Below are positions 37,100 to 47,185 of a stretch of DNA of 64,000 bases, in pieces. The DNA lies in assembly GCF_015555905.1 (NCBI RefSeq), contig NZ_JADNLK010000002.1, forward strand, positions 124,001-188,000. Reading direction: 5' to 3'. The first letter of the stretch is position 1. Each line of letters begins with the position of its first letter. The stretch is from Clostridium sp. D43t1_170807_H7 (GTDB lineage Bacteria; Bacillota; Clostridia; Clostridiales; Clostridiaceae). The notes under the pieces were generated by a model. The model did not search any database and was not told the origin of the DNA. It saw nothing but the letters and a program-made list of their open reading frames with translations. The translations under genes were made by a program, and so were the position numbers.

Positions 37100-37337
37100 A
37101 ATTTTACCTCCTTGAATTTATACCTACTTATTATATCCTATTTCATACTTTTTCTCCATAAATAATTATATTACTACATATAAAATTCATAAACTCTTAA
37201 GAATTACTAACTTTTTAATTCATATTTTATATATATATCAAGCTACTTATACTCAACTTAAACTTATTTAAATAATCTATTTTACTATATCCCTATATTC
37301 TTTATATAACATTTTTTAATATTAACTTAAATTAAAA

Positions 37338-37364
37338 GAGACTGTTATTATTTTTAACAGCCTC
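37338..37364 (-). terminator. Terminator after minE
   Basis: An imperfect stem (GAG-CTGTTA at 37338-37347 with TAACAG-CTC at 37355-37364) followed on the minus strand by a T-rich tract, 6 bases after the minE stop. The 270-base gap to rodA beyond it is AT-rich and shows no gene. Confidence 0.65.
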
Positions 37365-37370
37365 CCTATC

Positions 37371-37640
37371 TTATCTATTCCTTATATTTTTTATTGGAAT
37401 ATTGGCAATTAATGCTGGTGAACCTTCTCCTTCAATATCATCACTTCTATTTAATGATATTTCTACATCATTAGCATCAATTTCTATATACTTAGAAATA
37501 ACCTCTAGTATTTCTTTTCTTATTTTATCTAAAGTTTCAGGAGCTAAATCACCTCTATCATGAATAAGTATTAACTTTAATCTATCTTTAGCAACTTCCT
37601 TTGGTGTAGTTTTGTTAGAAAATACCCTTAATAAATCCAT
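37371..37640 (-). CDS. minE: Division-site topological factor MinE
   Basis: An 89-residue MinE. KDRLKLILIHDRGDLAPETLDKI is the MinD-contact and beta-strand region that drives MinD ATP hydrolysis; the N-terminal MDLLRVFSN is the membrane-targeting helix. It lies 15 bases after minD. Presence of MinE (rather than DivIVA alone) implies oscillating Min control, as in other clostridia. Confidence 0.92.
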   Translation of the reverse strand: MDLLRVFSNKTTPKEVAKDRLKLILIHDRGDLAPETLDKIRKEILEVISKYIEIDANDVEISLNRSDDIEGEGSPALIANIPIKNIRNR

Positions 37641-37655
37641 ACCGCCTTTATCCCC

Positions 37656-38453
37656 CTAGTTTTTTTTGAAAATCTTTCTTATAGCTGAAAAGAATCCCGT
37701 AGATTCTGCTCCTAGTTTCATTAAAGGTACCTCTTCCCCTATAATTCTTTTAGCTATATTTCTAAATGCTTGACCTGAAAGGGCTTTTTCATCTAACACT
37801 ATAGGTTCTCCCTTATTAGTTGAAACAGTTATACTTCTATCATCAGGTACAACTCCTAATAATTTGACAGATAAAGTTTCTATGATATCTGATACGTCAA
37901 GCATATCGCCTCTTTTTGTCATTTCATAATTTAATCTGTTAACTATAACAGTATGATCTTCTAAACCTTTTGCATCTAATTTCCCTATTACTCTATCAGC
38001 ATCTCTAACTGAAGTAATTTCTGGATTAACCACTACTATAGCCTTATCTGCACCAACAACAGAATTTTCAAATCCTTGTTCAATTCCAGCTGGTGAATCA
38101 ATTAACACATAGTCAAATTCCTCTTTAAGCTTATTAACTAAATCAAACATATCCTGTGCTCTTATATCATCTTTATCCTTTGTTTGAGCTGTTGGTAGTA
38201 AACAAAGATTAGTATATCTCTTATCCTTTATTAATGCTTGTTTTAATCTACACCTATTTTCAATTACATCTATTATTGTATAAACTATTCTATTTTCTAA
38301 TCCCATTAGTACATCAAGATTTCTTAATCCAGTGTCTCCATCAACTACCACAACCTTTTTTCCTAATGCTGCTAATGCAGTTCCTAAATTTGCCGTTGTT
38401 GTAGTCTTTCCAACTCCACCCTTTCCTGATGTAACAACAATCGAAATTCCCAT
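37656..38453 (-). CDS. minD: Septum-site determining ATPase MinD
   Basis: A 265-residue ParA/MinD ATPase. The deviant Walker A SGKGGVGKTTTTANLG is at 9-24, DLLIDSPAG-type Walker B is seen as DYVLIDSPAGIEQGF, and an amphipathic membrane-targeting C-terminus ends FFSAIRKIFKKN. It recruits MinC to the membrane at the poles. Ribosome site AAGTGGAGG; 15 bases between it and minC. Confidence 0.95.
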   Translation of the reverse strand: MGISIVVTSGKGGVGKTTTTANLGTALAALGKKVVVVDGDTGLRNLDVLMGLENRIVYTIIDVIENRCRLKQALIKDKRYTNLCLLPTAQTKDKDDIRAQDMFDLVNKLKEEFDYVLIDSPAGIEQGFENSVVGADKAIVVVNPEITSVRDADRVIGKLDAKGLEDHTVIVNRLNYEMTKRGDMLDVSDIIETLSVKLLGVVPDDRSITVSTNKGEPIVLDEKALSGQAFRNIAKRIIGEEVPLMKLGAESTGFFSAIRKIFKKN

Positions 38454-38468
38454 GTAAATCCCTCCACT

Positions 38469-39116
38469 TTAGTAAATATATTTATTTGGTAAATATGGTT
38501 CTACTACTATATAACCATCCTTTATTTTGGCAACCTCTGGATAAGATGGCTTTAATCCATCATCTGGTGATATAGTTAATATATCTGAAATCTGCATTAA
38601 TTCAGGTTGCATAAAAAATGCAGCTATTATGGATTTCTTATTTCCTCCAGTACCAGCTCGAACATGTCCTTTAATACTTCCAAGAACTATAATATTACCT
38701 CCTGCAGAAACTTCGGCTCCACTATTAATATCACCTATTATAATAATATTCCCAGGGTAATCAATAGACTGCCCCCCTCTTATTGTTTTCTTGATAAATT
38801 TAGTTTTTCCTTCATTAACTCCATTAAAAAATTTAATTGAATTATTTTCTTTAACTTTATTAATATCATCAAAAATACAATCTTTTATATCTATCTTTTG
38901 AAATAATTCTTCTTTTAATCTAATTATTTCAGAGTTATCAATATGTTTAAGATTAGATGTTATTTTTAATATAGAATTTTTATAAAAACCTTTATTTTTT
39001 AATAGACTAGATATTAATACTTCTAACATATCATCAAAGCTTATAAATTTCTCCATATCTATTATAACATTTACTCCATCTTTATTGCCTTTTATCTGTA
39101 TTCTTTCATCCTTCAT
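38469..39116 (-). CDS. minC: Septum-site determining protein MinC
   Basis: A 215-residue FtsZ inhibitor. The C-terminal beta-helix has the diagnostic RGGQSIDYPGNIIIIGDIN, AGGNIIVLGSIKGHVRAG and IIAAFFMQPELMQISDI. The N-terminal ~100 residues form the FtsZ-binding domain. First of the minCDE operon, with GGTGGAGG before the ATG. A 240-base gap separates it from PBP2, so it probably has its own promoter or reads through. Confidence 0.92.
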   Translation of the reverse strand: MKDERIQIKGNKDGVNVIIDMEKFISFDDMLEVLISSLLKNKGFYKNSILKITSNLKHIDNSEIIRLKEELFQKIDIKDCIFDDINKVKENNSIKFFNGVNEGKTKFIKKTIRGGQSIDYPGNIIIIGDINSGAEVSAGGNIIVLGSIKGHVRAGTGGNKKSIIAAFFMQPELMQISDILTISPDDGLKPSYPEVAKIKDGYIVVEPYLPNKYIY

Positions 39117-39302
39117 TGGTTATCCTCCACCAATTAAAAACTCAATTTACTTTTAATTATATCATATAACTACAATTAAAAACATAATCTGATTAAAAGT
39201 ATTGTAATTTTTCTACAAAATAGCACTTATTTTACTAAATATATGCATTACTAATTGTAATTTAACTCTAATTTTAAGTAAAGCTATAAGAACTTTTTCA
39301 TT

Positions 39303-39341
39303 AAAAAAATAAGAGAAGTCATTATTAAACCTCTCTTATTT
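39303..39341 (-). terminator. Terminator after the PBP2 gene
   Basis: A perfect 10-bp stem (39307-39316 with 39332-39341) with T7 following in the minus direction, separating the mre-PBP2 operon from minC. Confidence 0.75.
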
Positions 39342-39359
39342 TCAATATATTTATTCACT

Positions 39360-42305
39360 TTATTGTTCTTGTTGAACATGTTGATCCTGATTATTTTGCT
39401 CCTGTTTAACATCTTGCTCTTGATGTTCATTTTCTTCTAATGCTTCTTGATTGTTATCTGCTGGTGATCCTAAAACATACTTTTGGAATGTTTCTGAAGT
39501 TGCTGCATAATTAGGATTAATAGCTAATAATTCATCCTTAAAGAATGCTTCATATATTCCCTTATGAACATAAGCACTATTTGCTCCTCTGTTTCCATCG
39601 TAAATAGTTGAGAATATAGCAATCTGAGGATTATCCATTGGCGCAAAGCTTATATAATTTGCATAAGCCTTTCTTCCTTGGAATTCATATTGTTCTGATG
39701 TTCCAAAGTCAGCAGTTCCTGTCTTACCACAGACTGCAATAGGGAAGTTAGCAAATAATGCATAATTAGTTGCATTAGATGGTGATGTATTAACTCTTCT
39801 CATCCCCTCTTTAATAGCCTGTAATATATCTGCATCAATAGGATTACTTTCTATAACTTCTGGATTAAACTCTTGAATAACCTCACCTGTCGGCGACGTT
39901 ACTTTATCCACAATAGAAACCTTATAACGAGTACCACCATTTGCTAATGTAGCAACATAGTTAGCCATTTGCAATGGAGTAAATGCATTCATACTTTGCC
40001 CGATGGCATCTTGCACTAAATTTATCGGAGATTTTATTTCTGATGTTTGATTTGTTACAGTAAAGTATGCAATTGCATTTGCCACTGTTATTGCCTGAGA
40101 ATCCACATCTACTTTTTTATTGTTAGCAGCTTCATAATTAGCAACATTCTCTTTATATTTATCTGATATATCCATTATCTTCTTTACAGTATTAAGTATA
40201 CTTTGAGCGTATTCATCTTGACTAGAAATTTGCTCTTCTGTTCCTACCTTAAGTAATGTCTCTTTTATATTATCTTTTAAACTAGTTTTTAATGCTTTTA
40301 ACTCATCTGAATCAGTACTTATATCACTAATATCAAATGGCACAAATGAATATCCATAATATACTCCCTCTTCAAGGGCTGGAACTAAACTATATTTTGC
40401 ATTTGAAGCTAATGTTCTTCTCCATGATACAAAATTATATGTTTGGCCAAAATTCTCATATATTTGAATTCCTGTAGATGCTGTTTTACCTTGTTCTGCT
40501 CCTAATCCAAACTTCCATGCATAACGAGCTATAGAGTTAAGCGCATCTATATCGGCACCATTTTTTATATATAATCTAATAGCTGTTTCATAAAAGAAAT
40601 AGTTAGATGATACTTCAAGTGCTTTTCTTACATCAGTGATTCCATGACCTATCTTTTGGAAATTTTCAAGTACCTGCTTTCCTGTATATTCACTACTCCA
40701 AACCCCAACATCATTAACAGTATCATTTTCAGTTATAGCACCATCAGTTAAACCAGCAACTGCTGTTAATGGTTTAAATGTAGATCCTGGTGGAACTAGC
40801 CCTTGTGTTGCATAATTAAACATAGCTCTTGGATATAAATCATACTTATCTTCTCTAGCTCCTGTAGTTTCATTTACAGGAAAGAGCTCATCTAGTGTTC
40901 CCTTAGCATTACTATTTTGAATATGTTGTGTACCAAATGATTCGTAATCTGGATTAAAATATTCATTATATTTCTCTGTAGTTAATTCACTAGGAATTGC
41001 AAAATCATTAGGATCAAAATCTGGATAACTTGCCATAGCAATAACTCTTGCAGTATTTACCTCCACAGCTACAACAGCACCTCTTGTTGCACTTGTTAAT
41101 CCTTCTGATTGCAATTTAATAATTTGATCTTTTAATGCTTCTTGAGCAGCATATTGTACATCTTTGTTAATTGTTAAATGTACATTATTTCCTGGATAAG
41201 ACTCTAACTTAAATAGTTCTTCTGTAGTTCTTCCTTGAGAGTTTACCTTTACCGTAGTCCCACCTTTTATTCCCTTTAATTGTTCTTCAAAAGCTGACTC
41301 TATTCCAGATACACCAATTAAATCTGTAGATGTATCATATCCTCTTAATTCATAACTTTCTTGTTGAGAGCTACTTATTGATGATACATATCCTACAACT
41401 GACGATGCTAAAGTACTATATGGATAGTATCTAACAGGCTTTAAACTAACATTTATTCCAGGCAAATCCGTTAATTGTTGATATACAATAAAAGCAGTAT
41501 CTCTATTTATATTACTTGCTATTGTTATATTAGAATACCCACTAAAGCTTCCCATTTTTATAGCATCTTTGATGACAATATATCTTCTTATTTGCTGTAT
41601 AGGATATTCTTTTAATAGATCATCTAATATTTCCTTTCCAGTTGAATTCTTATACTTTTTAGCTAATTCAGTTGCTTGTTCTGAAGTATAGTTTTCTGGT
41701 AATAATAACTTATACAAATCATATGATTTTACAAGATAATAAAAAGTATCCTCTGCAGATATTTCCATAAGTGCATCATTAACTTCATTTATCTCTTTAT
41801 CTGTATAGTCGCCCTCTTTATTTTTAAACTTCTCTTCTTCTATATCTTCATTTAATCCTCTATCTCTTTTAAATCTTATTTCAAGAGCTCTTCTGCTAGA
41901 TTCATTATCAGTTTTAAAATCAAAATATATATTTCCATTATCATCAACTTTAAGTGCTAAATCATCTTGAAAACTTTCACCATTATCTTCTAATATTTTA
42001 AAAACCTTATCCATAGTCTTATAAAATGCTTTAGTTGAATCTACAGTTTCCATATAAGTTAAAGTATAAGTTTGCTTGTTAGTTGCTATAACATTTCCTT
42101 CACTATCATATATATTTCCTCTTGGAGCTTCTTCTGAAATAAATTTAGTAGAACTTACATCAGCTTTTTCTTTATAATCATCATATTTGTATACTTGAAG
42201 ATATAATAGTTTGGCAACAATAGTTCCCATCATTATAAACATAATTATATACAAAACAGAATATCTGGAATTTTCTTTATTTTTTTTAGGTTTATTAACT
42301 ATCAT
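39360..42305 (-). CDS. mrdA: Penicillin-binding protein 2 (elongation transpeptidase)
   Basis: A 981-residue class B PBP, much longer than the ~630 of E. coli. One N-terminal membrane helix (about 15-37), then the dimerisation domain starting EEAPRGNIYDSEG. The transpeptidase motifs are S508-TFK511, SSN at 566-568 and K861-TG. Between SSN and KTG there is an extra Ser/Lys/Glu-rich segment (roughly 655-735), and another insertion lies in the N-terminal part (about 105-240). The last ~30 residues are Gln/Glu/Asn-rich. It cross-links peptidoglycan with RodA under MreB control. Its ATG overlaps the mreD stop by 4 bases. Confidence 0.9.
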   Translation of the reverse strand: MIVNKPKKNKENSRYSVLYIIMFIMMGTIVAKLLYLQVYKYDDYKEKADVSSTKFISEEAPRGNIYDSEGNVIATNKQTYTLTYMETVDSTKAFYKTMDKVFKILEDNGESFQDDLALKVDDNGNIYFDFKTDNESSRRALEIRFKRDRGLNEDIEEEKFKNKEGDYTDKEINEVNDALMEISAEDTFYYLVKSYDLYKLLLPENYTSEQATELAKKYKNSTGKEILDDLLKEYPIQQIRRYIVIKDAIKMGSFSGYSNITIASNINRDTAFIVYQQLTDLPGINVSLKPVRYYPYSTLASSVVGYVSSISSSQQESYELRGYDTSTDLIGVSGIESAFEEQLKGIKGGTTVKVNSQGRTTEELFKLESYPGNNVHLTINKDVQYAAQEALKDQIIKLQSEGLTSATRGAVVAVEVNTARVIAMASYPDFDPNDFAIPSELTTEKYNEYFNPDYESFGTQHIQNSNAKGTLDELFPVNETTGAREDKYDLYPRAMFNYATQGLVPPGSTFKPLTAVAGLTDGAITENDTVNDVGVWSSEYTGKQVLENFQKIGHGITDVRKALEVSSNYFFYETAIRLYIKNGADIDALNSIARYAWKFGLGAEQGKTASTGIQIYENFGQTYNFVSWRRTLASNAKYSLVPALEEGVYYGYSFVPFDISDISTDSDELKALKTSLKDNIKETLLKVGTEEQISSQDEYAQSILNTVKKIMDISDKYKENVANYEAANNKKVDVDSQAITVANAIAYFTVTNQTSEIKSPINLVQDAIGQSMNAFTPLQMANYVATLANGGTRYKVSIVDKVTSPTGEVIQEFNPEVIESNPIDADILQAIKEGMRRVNTSPSNATNYALFANFPIAVCGKTGTADFGTSEQYEFQGRKAYANYISFAPMDNPQIAIFSTIYDGNRGANSAYVHKGIYEAFFKDELLAINPNYAATSETFQKYVLGSPADNNQEALEENEHQEQDVKQEQNNQDQHVQQEQ

Positions 42306-42793
42306 TTAAACCTCCATGTATTTCTATCTAGATATTTATCTAAAGTTTTTAAAATCAAAGTATAGAAAAGCATCATACAAATAGCATTTAATACACACGA
42401 GATTAATGCCACAGGTATATTAATCGTTTGAGAAAATAGCTTAAATATAATTACTACTCCTAAAACTTTCAATATTGAAACACCTAAAGCTGTCAAAGCT
42501 GGCACTAGTCTATTTTCCTTAAATATACTTTCCCCTATTTTTGCACATAAAAAACATAAAAGCATATTTAAAAATAAATTTACCCCGAAACCCGCAAAGA
42601 AAAATATGTCTTGTAAAAATCCGCTTACTATTCCTATAAAAATAGCCTCTTCTTTGCCTCTTATAATTGAATAAGCCATGGCAAATATAAATAATAAACT
42701 TGGAAAAGATCCTTTTATTGAGTAATAAGGCAATAAAGTATTATCAATGATTAATAAAATTATTAATATAATTATTAAATATAATCTCTTCAT
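42302..42793 (-). CDS. mreD: Rod shape-determining protein MreD
   Basis: A 163-residue protein of five hydrophobic segments (LIIILIILLIIDNTLL, then GSFPSLLFIFAMAYSIIRG and others) typical of MreD. I place the start at the ATG at 42793, 6 bases after GGGGAG; an upstream TTG frame overlaps that site and is unlikely. It lies between mreC and the PBP2 gene as in most Firmicutes. Its exact task in the elongation complex is still unclear. Confidence 0.85.
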   Translation of the reverse strand: MKRLYLIIILIILLIIDNTLLPYYSIKGSFPSLLFIFAMAYSIIRGKEEAIFIGIVSGFLQDIFFFAGFGVNLFLNMLLCFLCAKIGESIFKENRLVPALTALGVSILKVLGVVIIFKLFSQTINIPVALISCVLNAICMMLFYTLILKTLDKYLDRNTWRFK

Positions 42794-42797
42794 ACTT

Positions 42798-43640
42798 CTA
42801 CTCCCCAATATTAATTTCTTCTTTTGGAACTACAACAAATAATTCCTCAAGTTTATTAAAATCTACATATGGCTTAACAATAGCCTTCTTCATAATTCCA
42901 ACACTATCCACTTCTACTGAAACTACTTCCCCAATCCTAATTTCTTGTGGATACATTCCTCCAAGTCCAGAAGTTAAAATTATATCTCCTTCTTTTATTT
43001 CAGAATCAATTGGAATATTTGATAAGATCGTTAAATTCTTATTTTTGCTATCTGTAACTCCTTGCAATATGCCTGTTGTCTCTCTAGTACTTTCTACCAT
43101 AGAAGCTACTGCAATATTTTCATTTAATATAGTTTGAACTATTGAATAACTACTTTCGGATTTTGTAACTTTTCCAACCAATCCTGCTGGAGTTATTACT
43201 ACCATGTCCTTTTTTACTCCATCATTAGTTCCTTTATCAATTATATATCCATTTGAAATATTTCCTCCACTATATCCAACTATATTACACCCTAAATAAT
43301 TATAGTTTTGGTGAGCTTCAGAATAATTAAACATTTCTCTTAATCTTGTATTTTCATCTTTCATTCTATTATATTCAATTAACTGATTTTCTAATTCTGC
43401 ATTTTTTGCTGCAAGTTCTTTATTTTCTTGCTTCACTTTTGAAAAATTAATAAAAAAATCAAAAGATTCCTTTAGCTTATCGTTTGCATTATAAATTATC
43501 TTTTGTAATGGACTAATAACACTACCTACACCACTAGATATAATATTTGAATTATTTTTTAAACTGAAAATAATTATGCCTAAAAAGGCAACTGACAGTA
43601 CCACTATAGTTACTGCCAGTTTGTTTTTAAAAGGTTTCAT
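42798..43640 (-). CDS. mreC: Rod shape-determining protein MreC
   Basis: A 280-residue bitopic protein: one N-terminal helix (LAVTIVVLSVAFLGIIIFSL), a coiled coil (about 65-105, KVKQENKELAAKNAELENQL), then the double beta-barrel domain with VGYSGG, GLVGKVTK and ILTSGLGGMYPQEIRIGEV. It links MreB filaments to PBP2 outside the membrane. Its ATG overlaps the mreB stop by one base. Confidence 0.92.
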   Translation of the reverse strand: MKPFKNKLAVTIVVLSVAFLGIIIFSLKNNSNIISSGVGSVISPLQKIIYNANDKLKESFDFFINFSKVKQENKELAAKNAELENQLIEYNRMKDENTRLREMFNYSEAHQNYNYLGCNIVGYSGGNISNGYIIDKGTNDGVKKDMVVITPAGLVGKVTKSESSYSIVQTILNENIAVASMVESTRETTGILQGVTDSKNKNLTILSNIPIDSEIKEGDIILTSGLGGMYPQEIRIGEVVSVEVDSVGIMKKAIVKPYVDFNKLEELFVVVPKEEINIGE

Positions 43641-44659
43641 TATTGACCTCTTTGAGTCTTGCTTAATTCATCAAAATTCTCTAGTGCTTTTCCTGCTCCT
43701 AAAACAACACAATCTAATGGTGTCTCAGCAATATGAACAGGCATGTTTGTTTCGTGGTTTATTAATTTGTCTAGCCCCTTTAGTAAAGCTCCGCCTCCAG
43801 CTAACATTATTCCTTTTTCCATTATATCAGCTGATAATTCTGGTGGTGTCTTTTCTAATGTAGTTTTTATTGATTCAATAATTGAATATACCGGCTCTTT
43901 TAATGCTTCTCTTATTTGATCTTCTGTTATTGTAACTATCTTTGGAAGACCTGTTATCATATCTCTTCCTTTAATATCCATAGAAGCATTTTCGTCATCT
44001 ATCTTATATGCTGATCCTAATTCCATTTTTATTTGTTCAGCTGTTCTCTCACCAATCATTAAACTAAACTCTTTTTTAACATATGCTATTATCGCTTGGT
44101 CTAACTCATCTCCAGCAACTCTTAATGACTTACTAGTTACTATTCCTCCTAATGAAATAATAGCTACTTCAGTAGTTCCTCCACCAATATCAACTATCAT
44201 GCTTCCTGTAGGTTCTCCAACTGGAAGTCCTGCTCCAATAGCAGCTGCCATTGGTTCTTCCATTAAAACAACATCTCTTGCTCCAGCGAATTTTGCTGCT
44301 TCTTCAATAGCTCTTCTTTCTACTTCTGTTACTCCTGATGGATAACATACTATTATTCTTGGACTAGTAAATGCGCTCTTACTTGTTACCTTTTCTATTA
44401 GTTTTTTAAGCATAGTTTGTGCAACATCAAAATCTGCTATAACTCCATCTTTAAGAGGTCTTATTGCAACTATATTCCCTGGTGTTCTACCTATCATTAA
44501 TTTCGCTTCTTGACCAACTGCTAGAGGCTTTCTTGTATTACTATTTATTGCTACAACTGAAGGCTCACTTAACACTATTCCTTTGCCTTTAACAAAAACA
44601 AGCGTGTTAGCTGTTCCTAAATCTATTCCCATATCTTTATTACTACTGAAAAATCCCAT
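43640..44659 (-). CDS. mreB: Actin-like rod shape protein MreB
   Basis: A 339-residue Mre[20 protein letters not shown] at the N-terminus is the phosphate-1 loop, [11 protein letters not shown] is phosphate-2, and [16 protein letters not shown] the adenosine motif. Hydrophobic N-terminal MGFFSS fits a membrane-binding tip. It directs lateral wall synthesis. First of mreBCD-PBP2, 17 bases after radC. A second paralogue (Mbl/MreBH) is not present in the window. Confidence 0.94.
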   Translation of the reverse strand: MGFFSSNKDMGIDLGTANTLVFVKGKGIVLSEPSVVAINSNTRKPLAVGQEAKLMIGRTPGNIVAIRPLKDGVIADFDVAQTMLKKLIEKVTSKSAFTSPRIIVCYPSGVTEVERRAIEEAAKFAGARDVVLMEEPMAAAIGAGLPVGEPTGSMIVDIGGGTTEVAIISLGGIVTSKSLRVAGDELDQAIIAYVKKEFSLMIGERTAEQIKMELGSAYKIDDENASMDIKGRDMITGLPKIVTITEDQIREALKEPVYSIIESIKTTLEKTPPELSADIMEKGIMLAGGGALLKGLDKLINHETNMPVHIAETPLDCVVLGAGKALENFDELSKTQRGQ

Positions 44660-44676
44660 ATGAATTCCCCTTTCAA

Positions 44677-45366
44677 TTATATAATTCCTTTTTCCTTTAA
44701 ACTAACATATTTATTATTACCAATTATAATATGATCTAACAATTCAATCCCCATAATTTTTCCACATTCCTTTAATCTAAGAGTTATATTAATATCTTCT
44801 TTACTTGGATTAGGATCTCCTGATGGGTGGTTGTGACAAACTATTATACTTGCACTTCCCCTCTGAATTGCCTCTTTAAAAACTTCTCTTGGATGAACTA
44901 TAGATGAGTTCAATGTTCCTTTAAATACATCCTTAGTTCCTATTACAACGTTCTTAGTATTCAATAGTATTAATTTAAATACTTCTTGTTTGAAATTGCT
45001 CATTTCATTAATTAATAATGTTGAAACATCTCTAGGCGACGAAATCTTAAAGCTTTCTCTTTGAGATCTTAAAGTTCTAAACCTATTGAATAACTCCATC
45101 ATAGCAATTATCTGACAAGCCTTTACTTTCTTAATACCTTTAATTTTACTTGCTTCTTCAAAACTTACATTTAAAAGCCCGTCTAAACCATCTAGCTCAA
45201 TTAGTAACCTTTTACTTAAAGCTATGACGTTTTCTCCTTTTGTACCTGTTCTTAATAATATAGCTAATAACTCTTCGTTACTTAAACTTTCTACTCCAAA
45301 CTGAAGTAATTTTTCAACTGGTCTTTCGTTTAATGGTATATCATTTACCCTTATATTTCCTGCCAT
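44677..45366 (-). CDS. radC: RadC family JAB-domain protein
   Basis: A ~229-residue protein from the ATG at 45366 ([20 protein letters not shown]), which has AAAGGAGTG before it; an earlier ATG 12 codons upstream lacks one. A helix-hairpin-helix-like UPF0758 N-terminal domain is followed by the JAB metalloprotease-like motif [18 protein letters not shown]. The gene order maf-radC-mreB is standard in Firmicutes. Despite its name, a repair role is not established; a regulatory or protease role is speculative. Confidence 0.9.
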   Translation of the reverse strand: MAGNIRVNDIPLNERPVEKLLQFGVESLSNEELLAILLRTGTKGENVIALSKRLLIELDGLDGLLNVSFEEASKIKGIKKVKACQIIAMMELFNRFRTLRSQRESFKISSPRDVSTLLINEMSNFKQEVFKLILLNTKNVVIGTKDVFKGTLNSSIVHPREVFKEAIQRGSASIIVCHNHPSGDPNPSKEDINITLRLKECGKIMGIELLDHIIIGNNKYVSLKEKGII

Positions 45367-45403
45367 AAGCACTCCTTTTAAGTAATAATATCCATCCCCC
45401 AAA

Positions 45404-45970
45404 TTATAAAATTTCTTTTATCATTTTGTTTAGTAAGTTTAATGGTAATCCAACCACATTATAGTAACATCCATTTATCCTTTTAACAAAAACTCCACCG
45501 AAGCCTTGTATTCCGTAGGCACCAGCCTTATCTAAACATTCTTCAGTGTCTATGTACTTCCATATTTCCTCATCTGAAAGCTCTGAAAAATAAACCTCTG
45601 TATACAGACATTCACTTTTTATTGCTTTTGTAGTATTATTAATAACTGTAACTCCAGAATATACTCTATGCACATTATTACTTAGCGCCTTAAGCATTCT
45701 AAAAGCATCGTTTTTATCTTTTGGTTTTCCAAGAACTTTATTATTTATAACAACTATAGTATCAGCTCCTATTATTATAGAATCTTTACTACAATTTAAT
45801 GCTACTGACTTAGCTTTCCCTTCAGATAATGTTTTAACATACTTTTCTATGTCATTATTAACTTGTACTGAATCTTCATCAAAATCACTAACTCTAACTT
45901 CAAAATCTCTTACTATCCTAGATAATAACTCTTTTCTACGCTCTGAAGCAGATGCCAATATAAACTTCAA
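45404..45970 (-). CDS. maf: Maf nucleoside triphosphate pyrophosphatase
   Basis: A ~188-residue Maf/YhdE-family house-cleaning enzyme that hydrolyses non-canonical or methylated dNTPs. KFILASASERRKELLSRI is the signature start; IIIGADTIVVINNKVLGKPKD and GAYGIQGFGGVFVKRINGCY follow. I favour a TTG start at 45970, preceded by AGGATGTG; an ATG at 45991 would add 7 residues (MTVGCDI) but has a poor ribosome site. It is first in the maf-radC-mre series. Confidence 0.9.
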   Translation of the reverse strand: MKFILASASERRKELLSRIVRDFEVRVSDFDEDSVQVNNDIEKYVKTLSEGKAKSVALNCSKDSIIIGADTIVVINNKVLGKPKDKNDAFRMLKALSNNVHRVYSGVTVINNTTKAIKSECLYTEVYFSELSDEEIWKYIDTEECLDKAGAYGIQGFGGVFVKRINGCYYNVVGLPLNLLNKMIKEIL

Positions 45971-46240
45971 AATATCACATCCTACAGTCATTTATTAAAT
46001 ATTATTCCCAATTTAACGTTAGTCTTACACCTGACTTTAAAATTTAATTTAAAACACAATAAAAAAGAGGTAAATTCTTGTCACCTATCTTTATTTCTAA
46101 TATAGTTTATCACTTAATAGATATTCAAACAAGCATTTTCCTCTTTTTATATATGAATTTTTTGTAGAATATTATATAAATTTTCTTTATTTTTAAGTGT
46201 ATTTTTTTTACATTTATTGATATATATTTATGCTTTTTTT

Positions 46241-47038
46241 CTATTTATTAAAGTTTAATAAAACTTTATATAAATATTGCATTTCATTAGAAACATTTTC
46301 CTTACTTATTTCAGTTCCTAATTCATTAATATGTTTTTTTAAGTCAGATAAAACTTCATATTTATCTCCCTCTTTTATATCATCTAATTTTCCAACCCAT
46401 TCTTTAAAATCCGTGGTGTCTACTGATTTTACATCATCTTTAAATGCAGTATTCAATATTTCTAAATATCCATTATATATACCAGCTATTTGACTTTCAA
46501 CAGTATTGCTACTATTAAGATTAAAGTCAACTTTAACACACTCAATTCCACTTGCCATTAATTTATCAATAATAGATTGACCTTCTTCTGTTGTATAAAC
46601 TCCTGCTAAAACTTTAAATTTATCTGCATCATTATATATAAAAGCTCCATACCCACTTGATATTTTATTAAATGCTTCTTTTGCATTATCTTCTTGTGCA
46701 AAATACCCACATTGAATGGCCATAAAACTAGTATTAATAGTTTCTTGACTAACTTCAGAAGATTGATTATTATTTTCCACTTCAGCATTTACTGGAGTAT
46801 CTGCATTTCCCTCTGAACCTTCATTACTTACAATTTCAGAATTATCCGTCTGCACTTGTTTACTTTTATTATTAGCATCTGCTGTACTTGCATTATTTAA
46901 TGGTAAAAAATGAATTATAACATTTGCAAGCAACACTCCAACTATTATTACAAATACACTCATTCCAATAAAAGATAGAATAAATTTTAAAATATCATTA
47001 TTTTTCTTTTTCTTATAGTTATATCTTGTATACCTCAC
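46241..47038 (-). CDS. Membrane-anchored SPOR-domain protein
   Basis: A ~265-residue protein. A basic cytoplasmic tail (RYTRYNYKKKKNN), one membrane helix (ILKFILSFIGMSVFVIIVGVLLANVII), and a low-complexity Ser/Asn/Glu linker lead to a SPOR domain (about 115-190; AIQCGYFAQEDNAKEAFNKI) that binds denuded glycan at septa. A C-terminal helical part follows. I favour a GTG start at 47038, 8 bases after GGGGAGG; an ATG 7 codons upstream overlaps the ribosome site. Probable division or sporulation-linked role. Confidence 0.75.
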   Translation of the reverse strand: MRYTRYNYKKKKNNDILKFILSFIGMSVFVIIVGVLLANVIIHFLPLNNASTADANNKSKQVQTDNSEIVSNEGSEGNADTPVNAEVENNNQSSEVSQETINTSFMAIQCGYFAQEDNAKEAFNKISSGYGAFIYNDADKFKVLAGVYTTEEGQSIIDKLMASGIECVKVDFNLNSSNTVESQIAGIYNGYLEILNTAFKDDVKSVDTTDFKEWVGKLDDIKEGDKYEVLSDLKKHINELGTEISKENVSNEMQYLYKVLLNFNK

Positions 47039-47145
47039 TTTCTCATCCTCCCCAATCATTAACTTATTATGTTTTTACTTATTACATTACAATATATTCA
47101 TTAATACCTACTTATATACATAATAAAAACAACTTTTCCTTTTAA

Positions 47146-47180
47146 CAAAAAAAAACGAGACCTAACGGTCTCCGTTTTTT
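47146..47180 (-). terminator. Terminator after pepD
   Basis: Stem CGAGACC (47156-47162) with GGTCTCCG (47167-47174, one bulged base), loop TAAC, flanked by A9 and T6. In the minus direction it ends in a long T run. Confidence 0.85.
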
Positions 47181-47185
47181 ACTAA

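Noticed and set aside
37100..37337. Possible small gene or RNA in the rodA-minE gap
   Set aside because: The interval is simple AT-rich sequence with no ribosome site, ORF or stable hairpin beyond the minE terminator.
45992..46240. Gene or clear terminator between maf and the SPOR-protein gene
   Set aside because: Only a weak, bulged hairpin near 46065-46100 is visible; no ORF with a ribosome site.
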